64,000 nt of DNA from CAWJKP01 sp963843465 (GTDB lineage: Bacteria; Planctomycetota; Planctomycetia; Pirellulales; Thermoguttaceae): the NCBI GenBank assembly GCA_963843465.1, contig CAWJKP010000001.1, positions 2,356,001 through 2,420,000 of the forward strand, written 5' to 3'. The notes beneath the pieces are model-generated. The model was not told where the DNA came from. It worked only from the letters and a program-made list of their open reading frames with translations, and made no database searches. The position numbers and the translations under genes are program-made. The stretch's first letter is position 1, and each line of letters begins with the position of its first letter. Below, in pieces: positions 1 to 11,022 of the stretch.

Positions 1-331
1 GCAGCATTTCGGCGGGCTCGAAGGGTTTTAGCTGGTAGTCGAAGGCCCCGCGCTTCGTGGCTTCGATCGCGGTATCCGTGGTGCCCCGGCCGGTCATGAC
101 GATCACCGGCAGCTTCGGCCGGCGTTGCTTGATCCGCCCCAAGGCATCGAGGCCGTTCATCCCCGGCAAACAGATGTCCAGGATCACCAGGTCGCAATCG
201 TCCTTTTGCAGGAAACCCATGGCGTCTTCGCCGCCGCGGACCGAAACGACCGCGTGTCCTTTGCTGGAAAGGATCTCCTCGAATGCCTGACAGACGCTGC
301 GTTCGTCGTCAACTACCAGGATCTTGGCCAT
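1..331 (-). CDS. Response regulator, NtrC-like receiver domain (partial, runs off the left edge)
   Basis: Only the first 110 codons are present. They form a CheY-type receiver: acidic pair D8-D9, phospho-acceptor D52 in the strand LVILDICLPG, the conserved Thr in VIVMTGRGTTDTA, and Lys in the DYQLKPF motif. The rest, probably an AAA+ sigma-54 domain and HTH, lies outside the window. The ATG overlaps the last 23 bases of the upstream sensor kinase, so the two are translationally coupled and form a two-component pair. The NtrC-type assignment rests on the receiver sequence style and partner kinase only. Confidence 0.85.
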   Translation of the reverse strand, partial: MAKILVVDDERSVCQAFEEILSSKGHAVVSVRGGEDAMGFLQKDDCDLVILDICLPGMNGLDALGRIKQRRPKLPVIVMTGRGTTDTAIEATKRGAFDYQLKPFEPAEML

Positions 332-1823
332 GCGTACGCTCCGGGACGATGGGCATCCAGACCGCAAAGGTCGTGCCCGCTGCCGTCGACGATTCTAGCA
401 CCAGCGAGCCGCCGTGCCGAGCCATGATGTGCGCGGCGATGCACAGCCCCAGCCCCGTGCCGGTATCCTTGGTGGTGAAGAAGGGCTCGAAGATCCGCCT
501 TTGGACATCTTGGGGGATGCCGGGCCCCGTGTCACCGATTCGCACGACTACCATGCGCCGGCCGTCGGCGTCTTTTTCCACGGCCGCCGTAAGGCGGATT
601 TCGCCTCCTTGAGCCATGGCGTCCGCCGCATTGCCGAGCAAGTTGAGCAACACTTGCTTGAGCTTGTCCGTGTCGGCCAGGACGGCGGGCAATCCGCCCG
701 TCGGTCCGCTGCTTACGCGGATCTTCGCTTCCTTGAGCCGCGGTTCCAGCAGCCCCAGCGTCTGTCCGATCGCCACGCTCACTTCCTGCGGCCGGCACTG
801 GAGATCCATCGGGCGGGAGAATTCGAGAAACTTGCGGATAATGCTTTCCAAGCGGGTAATCTCTTGCGAAATAATGCCCAGCTTGCGGCACAGATCCGCG
901 TTGCCTTGGGCAGCCTCCTGAATGGAGAACAGCCACATCTTGATCGCCGTAAGCGGGTTGCGGATTTCGTGGGCGACCGTGGCCGCAAGCCTTCCCACCG
1001 ACGCCAGCTTTTCCGCGGCCGCCAAGCGTAAGCGGCTGCGCTCCAGCCGCGAGCGCGTATCCGTCATATCCGACATCAAGCTGCGAAGATGGTTCCCCAT
1101 GGCGTGCAGCTCGTCTTCTTCAGGATGCGTGCCGCCGTCGCGGCGGTGGACGCGGAAGAATTGCGCGTCCGCCATCATGCCGCGTAAGGGGAAGATTACC
1201 CGGTAGAAGAACAACCAGAGCAGCATTCCGCTCAGGCCGAGGGTCAGGACTACGGAAATGCCGACCATCCAGGTGGTCAGGCGGATCCGCCTGTCGGCCC
1301 GCGCCACGATCGCGCCCACGTAACGGTCATTGGCCAGGATGAACTGTTCGCAGAGATCGTGGGCCTCCTTGGACAATCGCCCGTTGACCTCGGTAAGGAG
1401 CAGGGCTTTCGCCCGTTCCGCCTCCCCTTGGTCGCGAAGCGCCATGGCTTCCTGCTGCCGCGCGTCGAGATCGGCCCACGTCTTTTCCAGGCGGCGTACG
1501 AGGGCCTGCTCTTCTTGCGGAACCGAAGGTGAGCTGCGGACCTTGGCGATCCAGTCCCGGAAATGCTGCTGCAGTTGCTGCAGTCGTTTCCGCCAAACGG
1601 GATTTCCCCCGTCGAGAAGATACGACGTGACCAGGGTGTTCCGCTCAAGCAGGATGATCTCAACGTCTTCCGCGCGGACGCTCGGCAGCGTCTCCTTGTG
1701 GGCCTCTTCCAGGCGGCGGTCGATGCGCCACGCGGCGTACAATGCCAGCAGACTGCTGGAGATCGACAATGCCAGGACGCCCAAGATCGTTGCAGAGAAG
1801 GTGGTTGCCAAACGCAGACGCAT
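309..1823 (-). CDS. Membrane sensor histidine kinase (4HB/HAMP/HisKA/HATPase)
   Basis: The 504-residue protein has an N-terminal membrane segment (about 10-32), a periplasmic helical sensor of about 150 residues resembling four-helix-bundle MCP-type domains, a second membrane segment (about 185-208), a HAMP-like linker, a HisKA domain with phospho-acceptor His285 in AHEIRNPL, and a HATPase domain with N box NLLGNAADA and G boxes GDTGPGIP and GTGLGL. The ATG is preceded by AAAGGA at suitable spacing. It presumably autophosphorylates and passes phosphate to the overlapping response regulator. The signal sensed is not evident. It lies 58 bp downstream of a Gly-rich exported protein on the same strand, so the three may be cotranscribed. 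Confidence 0.93.
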   Translation of the reverse strand: MRLRLATTFSATILGVLALSISSSLLALYAAWRIDRRLEEAHKETLPSVRAEDVEIILLERNTLVTSYLLDGGNPVWRKRLQQLQQHFRDWIAKVRSSPSVPQEEQALVRRLEKTWADLDARQQEAMALRDQGEAERAKALLLTEVNGRLSKEAHDLCEQFILANDRYVGAIVARADRRIRLTTWMVGISVVLTLGLSGMLLWLFFYRVIFPLRGMMADAQFFRVHRRDGGTHPEEDELHAMGNHLRSLMSDMTDTRSRLERSRLRLAAAEKLASVGRLAATVAHEIRNPLTAIKMWLFSIQEAAQGNADLCRKLGIISQEITRLESIIRKFLEFSRPMDLQCRPQEVSVAIGQTLGLLEPRLKEAKIRVSSGPTGGLPAVLADTDKLKQVLLNLLGNAADAMAQGGEIRLTAAVEKDADGRRMVVVRIGDTGPGIPQDVQRRIFEPFFTTKDTGTGLGLCIAAHIMARHGGSLVLESSTAAGTTFAVWMPIVPERTHGQDPGS

Positions 1824-1881
1824 TCGTCAATCCTTTCCCCGCAAATACTCTCTCCGGCGACGGCCACGGTCCCCTGTTGCG

Positions 1882-3126
1882 CTAACGCGCCGCCTTCGGA
1901 GCGGGGGTTTGCGCCGGCTCATGCCCTGGGTTCTCCTTCAAGCGCCGGGCCACGCTTTCCGGCACGTGACCGCCCGCCTGGGTCAGCAAGTCGGCCGTAA
2001 TCCGATCTTGTGGGACAGCGTTGAGGACCCGCAGCAACTGGGTCTGGGCGGCGGCTTTGTGGCCTTGTGCCAAGTAAAGGAAGCCGATCAGGAAGCGTGC
2101 CGCAGTCGACGAGGGGTTCTTCGTAACGTAGGTTTCCAGAGCGCGCATCTGGGGAGTGTAAATGCCCACGTTGTTATTGTAGAAGCCGATCAACAACGTC
2201 CAATCGACCTTGGCGCCCAGCGCCGCGACGGCATGGGCCTCCGCCGCCGCACCCTGGTAATTGCCCACCGCGAACATCGACAGCGAGAGCAACAGGTGTA
2301 CATTCGGGTCGCGGGCATTGTCCACGGCGGCATGTTCCGCAAGCTGCAAGGCGTTTGCGTAGTTCGCTGCGTGGAAGGCTTCCAAGGCCCGCGCGTAATA
2401 ATCGCTCGCCGCCGCCGTATCGATCGACGCGCTGGGCGCCGTTTCGATCGGTGTGCTGTCGGCATAGCCGGTCACGTCCGTCGGAGCGGCGTAGGCCGCC
2501 GTGTAGACGCCGGACGGATAGTCGTAGTCGCCGTAGTACCACCAGGGCATCGAGGCGTAGTCGTCCCACCAAGGGTAGCCCCACCCTCCCCAAAGCCCGC
2601 CGAATCCGTAGCCACCGAACCCAGCATAGCCGAAGCCGCGGCCGTAATATCCACGCCCGTAGCCGCCATAGCCGGCCAGCCCGCCGTACAAGGGACGATA
2701 GGCACCGATGCCCGAACGAAAGGCTCCTGCCCCCACGCCCCGCCCGTAGGAACCGATGCCGTAGGAACGACCGCCCCAACCGCCGTAGGAACCTACACCG
2801 TAGGAACGGCCGCCCCAACCGCCGTAGGAACCTACACCGTAGGACCGGCCGCCCCAACCGCCGTAGGAACCGACGCCATAGGAACGGCCGCCCCAGCCAC
2901 CGCCACCACCCCAGCCTCCACCGTAGGAGCGGCCTCCCCAACCCCCGCCACCCCCGCTGTGGAAGCCCCCCCCTCCGAACCCGCCCCCGCCGAACCCTCC
3001 GCCGCCGTGGCCGCCGCCGCCACCACCACCCCCACCACCGTGGGCGAAAACAAGCGAAGGCGACCCGAAAACCAATGCGGCGGCCATTGCCGTGCACAAC
3101 GCAATAAAGCGAAGTCGTACTGACAT
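1882..3126 (-). CDS. Exported Gly/Tyr-rich repeat protein with C-terminal TPR-like region
   Basis: The start is chosen at 3126 because GGAAGGAGA lies directly upstream and a signal peptide follows (MSVRLRFIALCTAMAAALVF, cleavage near VFAHG). Residues about 30-130 are a long Gly run, then three to four tandem copies of a 13-residue unit of the type GGWGGRSYGVGSY (39-bp DNA period, about 2745-2905). A Tyr/Trp/Gly-rich linker follows, then about 150 residues of helical repeats (YYARALEAFHAANYANAL) that look like TPRs. No enzyme motif is visible. Low-complexity plus TPR suggests a surface or assembly protein. It is upstream of a sensor kinase on the same strand. Confidence 0.75.
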   Translation of the reverse strand: MSVRLRFIALCTAMAAALVFGSPSLVFAHGGGGGGGGGGHGGGGFGGGGFGGGGFHSGGGGGWGGRSYGGGWGGGGGWGGRSYGVGSYGGWGGRSYGVGSYGGWGGRSYGVGSYGGWGGRSYGIGSYGRGVGAGAFRSGIGAYRPLYGGLAGYGGYGRGYYGRGFGYAGFGGYGFGGLWGGWGYPWWDDYASMPWWYYGDYDYPSGVYTAAYAAPTDVTGYADSTPIETAPSASIDTAAASDYYARALEAFHAANYANALQLAEHAAVDNARDPNVHLLLSLSMFAVGNYQGAAAEAHAVAALGAKVDWTLLIGFYNNNVGIYTPQMRALETYVTKNPSSTAARFLIGFLYLAQGHKAAAQTQLLRVLNAVPQDRITADLLTQAGGHVPESVARRLKENPGHEPAQTPAPKAAR

Positions 3127-3197
3127 GATTGCTCTCCTTCCGCACCGAATGTTCTCACCGGCCAGGTGACACGCCCTAGCCCGGATTGTTCGCGGGC

Positions 3198-3280
3198 GCA
3201 TCGTAAACGCGAAGCGTAAGCGAGGACGGCTAAGGAACTTAGCCTTGCTTACGCTTCGGGTTTCGATTACGCGCTCTCAT
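3198..3280. repeat. Palindromic element, 'GCGAAGCGTAAGCGAGG' family, copy 1
   Basis: Arms built on GAAGCGTAAGC and GCTTACGCTTCGGGTTTCG flank a short loop. A second copy lies at 50482-50560. It sits upstream of the Gly-rich exported gene. The rest of 3127-3482 shows no gene. Confidence 0.75.
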
Positions 3281-3482
3281 CAGCGTTCTTTCTCCCAATT
3301 CTTGCCGCATTCCACGTGCCAAAGCCTTCCGCGTTTCGAAACAGACGCCGCAACTGGTTCCGCTATTTCAAGATAAGTACGTATCGCAGCACTCCGGGCG
3401 TGAGCTCAGCGGCTCAGTGTTACCGTCCGGATGTTGACACTGGTTGTTGCTTCTAGTGGTCGCACTGTGGCAGGTAAGGGGG

Positions 3483-3585
3483 GTAACCGTTCACGGGCCG
3501 GGGACTGGCTCATTTTTCGGCCCCTTTCGGCGTCTACGCGACACGCATCTGAGGCCGAAAAATGTGCCTGTCCCCTTGGCCGAAG
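3483..3585 (+). repeat. 103-bp repeat, copy A (hairpin element with IS66-like end)
   Basis: By my alignment it matches 10900-11002 at 101 of 103 positions. It begins GTAACCGTTCACGG, the same as the left terminus of the IS66 element at 23333. Inside is a 23-bp inverted repeat: GGGGACTGGCTCATTTTTCG pairs with CGAAAAATGTGCCTGTCCCC with two mismatches. The element ends one base before the stop codon of the convergent glutamate dehydrogenase gene. Confidence 0.85.
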
Positions 3586-4952
3586 TTACGGCCAGACGCC
3601 GCGTTCCGTCGCCGTTTTTGCCACACGTTCCAGCGCCAGTACGTAGGCCGCTGTCCGCAGGTCGGCACGCGGTAGCGGTTCGCCGTCCGCCTCGCTCGGT
3701 TGCTCGACGCGGCGCGATGCCGTCGCGAGGCCATCGAGCGAACGATTGAGCTCCTCTTGCTTGTCGAAAACGGCGTCCGTGGCTCGCCGCATCTTTTTCT
3801 GCAGCTTCTCGTGGATCTCGTCAAGTTCCCACTCTTCCATTTTGACGTTCTGGACCCACTCGTAGTAGCTGACGGTTACGCCGCCGGCGTTGGCCAAGAT
3901 GTCCGGGAAGACGGGGATCCCTCGCTCGAACAGGATCCGATCGGCGACCGGCGTCGTGGGACCGTTTGCCGCTTCCACGATGCACCGGGCTTGGACCTTG
4001 GCCGCGTTGTCCGCGCGGATCTGGTTCTCCAGCGCTGCAGGTATCAGGATGTCGCAAGGCAGGAGCAGCAGCTCCGCGTTACTGACAGGGTCGCAGTCGG
4101 GGAGCCCGACAACGGAGCCGGTTCTTCGCTTATGTGCGATCACCCTGGCAGGATCCAAACCTCGGCGGTTCACGATGCCGCCCGTCGAATCGCTCACCGC
4201 GATAACGCGTGCGCCGGCTTGGGCGAAGAGTTCGGCGGCGATCGCGCCGGCATTGCCGAATCCTTGAACGACCACGGCCGCGTCTTTCAGGGATTGCCGT
4301 TGCGGCAGGATGCCGCGCTCGACGGCTCGGCTGGTGGCGAACAGGCATCCCAAGGCCGTGGCCTCGCGTCGTCCGGGCGCTCCGCCCAGGTCCAGGGGTT
4401 TTCCCGTGACCACGGGCAAGTTGTTCCGGCCCGGATGCATCATCTCGTACGTATCGTAAATCCAGGCCATGGTCTCTGCGTCGGTGCCGACATCGGGCGC
4501 CAGGATATCCGTGTTGGGCCCGATGCAGTCCTCCAACTCCGCGATGTACCGCCGGGTGATCTTGCGCAAATCGTTGCGGGTCAGTTGCTTCGGATCACAG
4601 GCCAAGCCGCCCTTGCGCCTCCGAAAGGAACGTTGACGACGGCACATTTCCAGGTCATCCAGGATGCCAGACCTCGCACCTCGTCCTCGGTCACGTCGGG
4701 ATGAAACCGCACGCCGCCTTTGCCCGGGCCACGGATACGGCTGTGCAGCGCGCGATATCCCGTGAACATGCGAATCGAGCCGTCGTCCATCTCAATGGGG
4801 AAATCCACGGTCACGATCCGCGCCGTCTGCTTGAGAAAATCGATCAAACCCCGTCGCAGCTGCGGCAAGTACCTCGCCGCTTGATCGACTTGCTGCTGCG
4901 CGATACGGTAGGGATTCAACTCTTCCCCGGTTGTGAAGGCAGTATCATGCAT
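3586..4952 (-). CDS. Glu/Leu/Phe/Val dehydrogenase (glutamate dehydrogenase), frameshifted
   Basis: It deaminates glutamate to 2-oxoglutarate, or the reverse, with NAD(P). The N-terminal part (4952 to about 4617) has the substrate-domain motif GPGKGGVRFHPDV and ends MTWKCAVVNVPFGGA. The second frame continues KGGLACDPKQLT, then the Rossmann motif VVVQGFGNAGAIAAELF and EWVQN near the end, and finishes ERGVWP. Adding one A in the AA of GCAAGG (about 4612-4616) restores one 455-codon frame, the normal family size. The ATG at 4952 follows GGGAG. Both halves are well conserved, so the break is probably a sequence error. The stop codon abuts the 103-bp repeat. Confidence 0.88.
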
Positions 4953-5184
4953 GGCTTGCTCCCAAAATCGTGGTCCAACCCGCTTGGTGGTCCCACCCGA
5001 AATAGTGCTCTCCGTCTCTCGCCCCTGAATCATTCTATCCCTTCAGGTCCAGGCCGTGCGGCCAAAATCTTTCCTCGCTCGACAACCGCGGGACGATAGC
5101 AAAGTGCGGAAATCCCGGCTAGAATGGAGGGCGAATCCGCGTAGGGGCGGAACCAGCCGAGAGAACCGTTTTTTCGAGCAGCCT

Positions 5185-8100
5185 ATGTTGTCGCATTTGC
5201 ACATCGGATCGGGTGTCGGTCAGCGGTGGAGGCTGGGGAGGGGCCTGGTCCGGTGGCTTGCGCTGGTTGGGGTCTTCAGCAGCGCAGCCCTTGCGACGGC
5301 CGCCGATCCTCAGTCGGCGACGAAGCCCGCTCCGCCCGCCCTTGCCGCGACGGAGAAGGCCCCGGCGACTGGCGCCCCGGCTCCGGCCCCATTCACAACG
5401 CCGGCCGCCAAGGAAACGGCCACCGAGGCGCAGACCACGCTGGTCAAGCTCCTTGGCGACGACTCCTACGAGAAACGCCGCCAGGCCGCCAAAGAACTGG
5501 CCGCGCAGGGCTTATCGGCCCAGAAGGTCCTCCAGGCAGGGCTGCAGAACGCAGACCTCGAGGTCCGCCGGAGCTGCCGGCGTCTGTTGATCCAAGTGAT
5601 CGAGGCCGACCTCCGCCGCCGTCTGGACGACCTGCTGGCCGACGACGAGGGGAAGAAGGAACACCCCTTGCCCTGCTGGAAACGCTACGCCGAAGTCTTC
5701 GGCAAGGACAGGGAATCGCGGCAGACGTTCGCCGACATGCAGAGGGCGGAGCCGGCCTTGTTGGAGTCGGCCGAAACGGCGGACGAACTTGCCACGCAGA
5801 CGCTGCGTCTCCGCTGGCAGCAGCTCTTTCAACACATGTTCGGCAACGGGCAGCCCAACCAGCAGCCGACCTTCGGCAGCCTGGCGGCGCTGCTGTTCGT
5901 GACGGTGGATACGAAGGTCCAGGTGCCGCAGGAACTGGTCAACAATAACATGTGCATGAACGTGTTCTACCAGGGCGCGTTCCAGCAGGCCCTCAACGAG
6001 AACGCGCGGAAGGCCATGGCCCGCAAACTGCTGGGCCGCTGGATCCGGCAGCCGACCGGCCAGCAGTTCTTGATTCAGAAGCTCCAGCTCGCCATGCAGC
6101 ACCAAGTCAAAGAAGCCCTGGGCTTGGGGATCGAATTGCTGAAGAACAACGGCGCGAACAATGCGCAGATGATGGGCTACGGGATCGAGGCCGTCGCGCG
6201 GCTGGGCGGAAAGCCCTACGCGGCGATGCTCGTGCCGCTGTTGAAGGACAACCGTGAATGCCTGCGGCAGGTGATGGTGATCAACAACAAGCAGGAAACC
6301 AGGGTGGTCGAGGTCCGCGACGTGGCCCTGGCATGGCTTGTGGAACTGACCGGCCAGGACCACGCGCAGTACGACATGCCGGAGGCGAAGCCGTGGTTCG
6401 AGAACCTGCGGCGGTTCCCGCAGAACATGTTCAATTTTTTCAACATGGGCTTCCAGGAGGCGTCGAAGCGCGAGGGCGCGATCAAGAAGTTCCAGGAGTG
6501 GCTGAAGAGCAACCCGCTGTCCGACCCGCCGCCGCTGCCCGCGATCGAAGGCCAGCCGCCGCCTGTGCCCAACGTGGCGCCGGGCCAGCCCGTCGTCCAG
6601 CAACCCGTGAAACCCAAAGAAGCGGCGGACCCGGCGCCGGTGCTCGGCCTGGCCATGGCCGACCGCGCCCAGACCCGCAAGCTGGCCGAAGCCAAGCGAC
6701 TGATCGATCGCCAATCCTACGCCGAGGCGACCGGCCTGCTGGGCGGGATCCTGGCGGCCCCCAGCGATTTCACCTTCAAACCGGACCCGGCGGTTGCGCT
6801 CTACCGGCGGTTGAAACCTGCCGCAGAGGCCTTGCTCGGCCAGCTTCCCCCGGAAGGGCTGCAAGCCTACGAATTGCGGTTTGGGGCCGCCGCGCGAGAG
6901 AAGCTGACCGATGCCGCGACGGCGGGCAATCCGGCATCGCTGGCCGGCGTGGTCGAGAGCTTCTTCTACACGGACGCCGGGGCGGAAGCCGCGTTCTTGC
7001 TGGGGACCTGTCACCGCGACGAAGGGCGGCCGCTCCTGGCCGCGTCCCTCTTGCAACGCCTGGAAAGCGATCCTCGGCGCGGCGAGCGGTTCCAGCCCGC
7101 GCTTTCCCTGGAACTGGCCGCGTGCTACCTGCGATGCCGCACGCCCAAGGACGCCAAGGAAGTGCTCTTGCGGCTGAAAAGCGCCGACCCGGCGAGGACC
7201 GTCAAGGTGGCCGGCAAGGAGCGAAAGCTCTTCCAGAGCGACCGCGAGGCCCTGGCGTGGCTGGAAGGCCTGATCGGGCCGCAGCCGGCGCCGGGCAGCG
7301 ATTGGGCGATGTTCGCCGGCAGCCCCGCGCGGAGCGGCGCGGGGGCCGACAGCAATCCCTACCTCCGCGCCAAGTACAAGGTCGCCACGGCAGCCGACTC
7401 CGCCGTCCAGGCCGGCTTGGAGAAGATCGCCGACGAGAACCGCCAGGTGCGCCGTGCCGCGGTCCCCAACGTCTGCCCGCTGGTCGTCGGCCGGACCGTG
7501 CTCCTCCGCACTGCCGCCGACCTGCGCCGGTGGACTTCGCCACGGGGGCCCTGCGCTGGGAAGCCCCGAGCGAAGACGGCCTCACCACGTTCCTCGCCTG
7601 TGCCGACGGCGACAGGAAATCGAAGGCGGCCGACTTGCTCCAGCGCGGCCTGCGGCGGCGCTTGTGGGAAGACCACGCCTTCGGCACCCTCAGCAGCGAC
7701 GGCCGCTCGGTGTTCGGCCTGGAGGGGTTACCCTTCGACCTTGGCGCGGACAACCAGACGATGACCGTCTTGCCCGACGGCCGGCGCCAACTCCCGCCCG
7801 GCTCGCTGACCAACTACAACTTGTTGTGCGCGTACGACATCGCCACGGGCAAGCTGAAATGGGAGCTGGGGGGAGCGCCGGGGGCCGCGGGCAATCGGCT
7901 GGCCGGGGCCTTTTTTCTCGGCCCGCCCCTGCCCTTGGACGACCAGTTGTACGTCACCGCCGAGATCCAAGACCAGACGCGGCTGTTGGCCCTTTATCCC
8001 GCGACCGGCGCCGTAAGGTCCGAATGGACATTGTCCCTGCGCGACGAGCCGAGTTCGCCCCCCGGCTTCTTCATGCCCTGGCAGATGAAGCGCTCGCCGC

Positions 8101-10870
8101 AGCGGCAGACGGTGGCAAGTCCCGCTTTCGCCGACGGCGTGTTCGTCTGCTGCACCGCCGAAGATCGCTATCTGGGGGTGGACCTGGTCAATGGCTCGGT
8201 CCTCTGGGTCTATGAAGTGCAGCAGCAAGACCCGCAGACGGACAAACTCGACCGCTGGTGCGACCCGGGGATGCTCATCGCTGCGGGGCACGTCTTCCTT
8301 ACCCCGCCCGGCACGGACCAGTTGGTCTGCCTGCGTCTGGCCGACGGGCACCAGGCATGGTCGGCGCCGCGCCGCGACGGGCTGTACGTAGCCGGCATGC
8401 ACGAGGGCAAGGTGCTGATCGTGGGCCGCAAGGGGCTGCGGGCCTTGAAACTCGAGGACGGCTCATCCGCCTGGCCGGGCGACGTTGGCTGGCCCGGCGG
8501 CGCCGTCGCCAGCGGCCGCGGCTACCTGGGCCCTTCGCAATACTATGTGCCGCTCGGCAATGGCGAAGTCGCCGCCGTGGACCTGAGCAAGGGTGAAATC
8601 GCTTCGCGCACGCGCTCTACCGACGGCACGATGCCGGGCAACCTGGTAAGCTGCCAGGGGGCGGTCGTCTCTCAGGGCGCGGACGCGCTGTGCCGCTTCG
8701 ACTTGCTGCCCACGCGCCTCGGCGAGTTGGAAGCCGAACTGGCCAGGCGGCCGCAGGACGCCAGGCTCCTGGCCGACTACGGCGAAGCCCTCCTGGCCCA
8801 AGGCCGCCACCAGGAAGCGATCCAGCGGCTTCGCGCGGCGCTTGAGGCCCAGCGGAACGACCGCACGCAACAGTTGCTGGCCGACGCCGTCGCCGAAGCC
8901 CTGCGGTTGGATTTCCCCAAGTTCCGCCCCCTGGTCGAGGAGCTGGAAAAGCTCCTGGACAAGCCCGAGTTCCGCTCCCGCGTGCTTCAGGAAGTGGCGC
9001 TGGGATACCAGCGGATCGGCCAGGGCCGCGAAGCGCTGGACAACTACCTGAAATGGATCGACCTGATCGGCGACGCGAGGAAACTCGAACAGCCGGATGC
9101 CTCGCGCACCACGAGGACCGACCGACTAGCGCAGGCCGGACTGGCGGAACTGTGGGCGGCGGCGAAAGCGGAAGATCGGGCGGAAGTGGACCGGCGCATC
9201 ACGGCCCGGCTTCACGAGGACCAGTTGCCGCAGTATCTTGCCCTGTACGGGTTCCACCCCAGCGCCAATGACGTGCGGCTGCGTTTGGCCCAGAAGTATC
9301 TGGCCTCCGCGAAGCCCGAGGACCAGCGATTCCTGGAAGCGGAATTGCTGTTGGATCGCGTGGCCCGCAGCGGCAACCCCCGGCAGCAGCGAGAGGCGGC
9401 CACGCGCCTGGCGGCCTTGCGGCGCCAGTCCGGGCGTCCGCAGGAGGTCGACATGTCGGACCCCTGGCCCGCCGGGCCGGTGAAGAGAGAGTCGCAGAAA
9501 CGGCAGATGAACCAGCCTCGGGGGGTTTCCAACCGGCGCCCCTCTGGCTGCCCGACGGCAACCGCTCGTTCTCGATCGTTTTCGCCGGCGACGGGCCGTC
9601 GATCCAGGAACGGAGCCCCCAGGGGCAACTCCGCTGGCGCATGCCGATCGCGGACCTGAAGCTCAATCCGCAGGCCATCGGTTATCTCTACAATTTCAGC
9701 GACGGGTGCCTGTGCGGACATTTGCTCGTGTCCGTGCTGGCCGGCCGCGCCGCGGCCATCGACACCTTTGCCGTCCCCGGCGGCGACCCCAAGAACCCCC
9801 AGGCCAAGCTCCTTTGGGCCCAGGACTCGCCCACGACCAATTTTCAGCCGAACATGTTGCCCAGGCAGTTGCCGCGGCGCCTGCAGATGCAGCGGCAGGC
9901 TAGGCCGCTGGCGACCTCGCTCCCCGCGCCGATCCTGGCCACCGGGGAGTACGTCTGCTTCGAACAGGACCGCAGACTGTTGGCGGTCGAGCCGCTTACC
10001 GGGCAGACGCTCTGGGCGCGCGAGGGCTTGGACGCCGGCGCGGACCTCTTCGGCGACGAGGAGATGGTCTTTGCCACTTCGCCCGACTCCAACGAGGCCG
10101 AGGTGATTTCCGGCCTGGACGGCCGCGAGCTGGGCCGCCGCCAGGTGCCGGCGCTTGCCAATCGCGTGATGACTCGCGGCCGGCGCGTGCTCACCTGGGA
10201 AACCAATGCCCATCAAGCCGAGTTGACCTTGCTGGACCCCTGGACTGAGCAAGCGGTGTGGCAGCAGAAATTCTCCTCCGATGCCCATTTCTGGCCCGTC
10301 AGCCGCAATGAGTTGGCGGTTCTCGATCCGAAAGGCAAATTCGCGGTGGTTGACCTGGCCGGCGGCGAAATCGTGCTCAAGGCGCAGGTCGATCCGGTCG
10401 ATCCACTGGAGGGCATCGTGGTGCTCCGCACGGCCGGCCGTTACGTGCTCTTGACGAACCGGCCCAACCCGCCGCAGGCCAACCCCTTCGGCAACTTCAT
10501 GCAGCCGGGCAACGTGGCCGTGGGCGGCTGGGCGCACGGGTTCGACGCCAAGGGCACGAAACTCTGGTCCGCCGAGATTCCGCACCAGGTCCTGAACGTC
10601 TTCCAGCCCTCGGACCTGCCGGTGTTGTTCCTCTTCCGCCAGTACATGAAGGCGGTCCCGATGCCCAACGGCGGGTTCCAGGGTGGACAAATGGAGGGCC
10701 AGGTGTTCTGCCTGGACACGCGCGACGGCAAGGTCCTGCACGAGGACGCCGCGCAGGACAACAATCTGTACGAGTTGGAGGTCGATCCCGGGCGTCGCAT
10801 CGAGTTCAGCTCGCACGCGCAGTCGGTGACGCTGACGTTCCCTGCAGAAAGGAGCAGCGCGCCCCATTAG
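5185..10870 (+). CDS. Giant exported PQQ/WD-like beta-propeller protein with HEAT and TPR regions, two frameshifts
   Basis: The ATG at 5185 opens a signal peptide (LVRWLALVGVFSSAALATAA). A Pro/Ala linker, HEAT-like helices around LVKLLGDDSYEKRRQAAKEL and TPR-like helices follow. After about residue 770 come repeated PQQ-propeller strands (DFATGALRWE, YDIATGKLKWE, DLVNGSVLWVYE, RLADGHQAW, and later VEPLTGQTLWAREG and DTRDGKVLHE). Another TPR-like block lies between the two propeller halves. The frame moves back by one near 7531 and near 9480. Each is repaired by one added base, giving 1895 residues. Such BamB-like propeller giants are common in planctomycetes; the ligand is unknown. No operon partner is obvious. 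Confidence 0.8.
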
Positions 10871-10899
10871 GGCCTGGAAAACAACAAGTTGGGCAAACC

Positions 10900-11002
10900 G
10901 TAACCGTTCACGGGCCGGGGACTGGCTCATTTTTCGGCCCCTTTCGCCGTCTACGCGACACGCGTCTGAGGCCGAAAAATGTGCCTGTCCCCTTGGCCGA
11001 AG
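10900..11002 (+). repeat. 103-bp repeat, copy B
   Basis: Same orientation as copy A at 3483-3585, with two mismatches by eye. It starts 29 bases after the propeller gene and ends 20 bases before the M23 peptidase start, so it fills the whole intergenic gap. The two copies bracket 7.3 kb as direct repeats. Confidence 0.85.
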
Positions 11003-11022
11003 CGGATCAGCGCGAGGTCGGC

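Noticed and set aside
9212..10930. 572-codon open frame antisense to the propeller gene
   Set aside because: Shadow of a GC-rich coding region; it crosses a frameshift of the real gene and has no family features.
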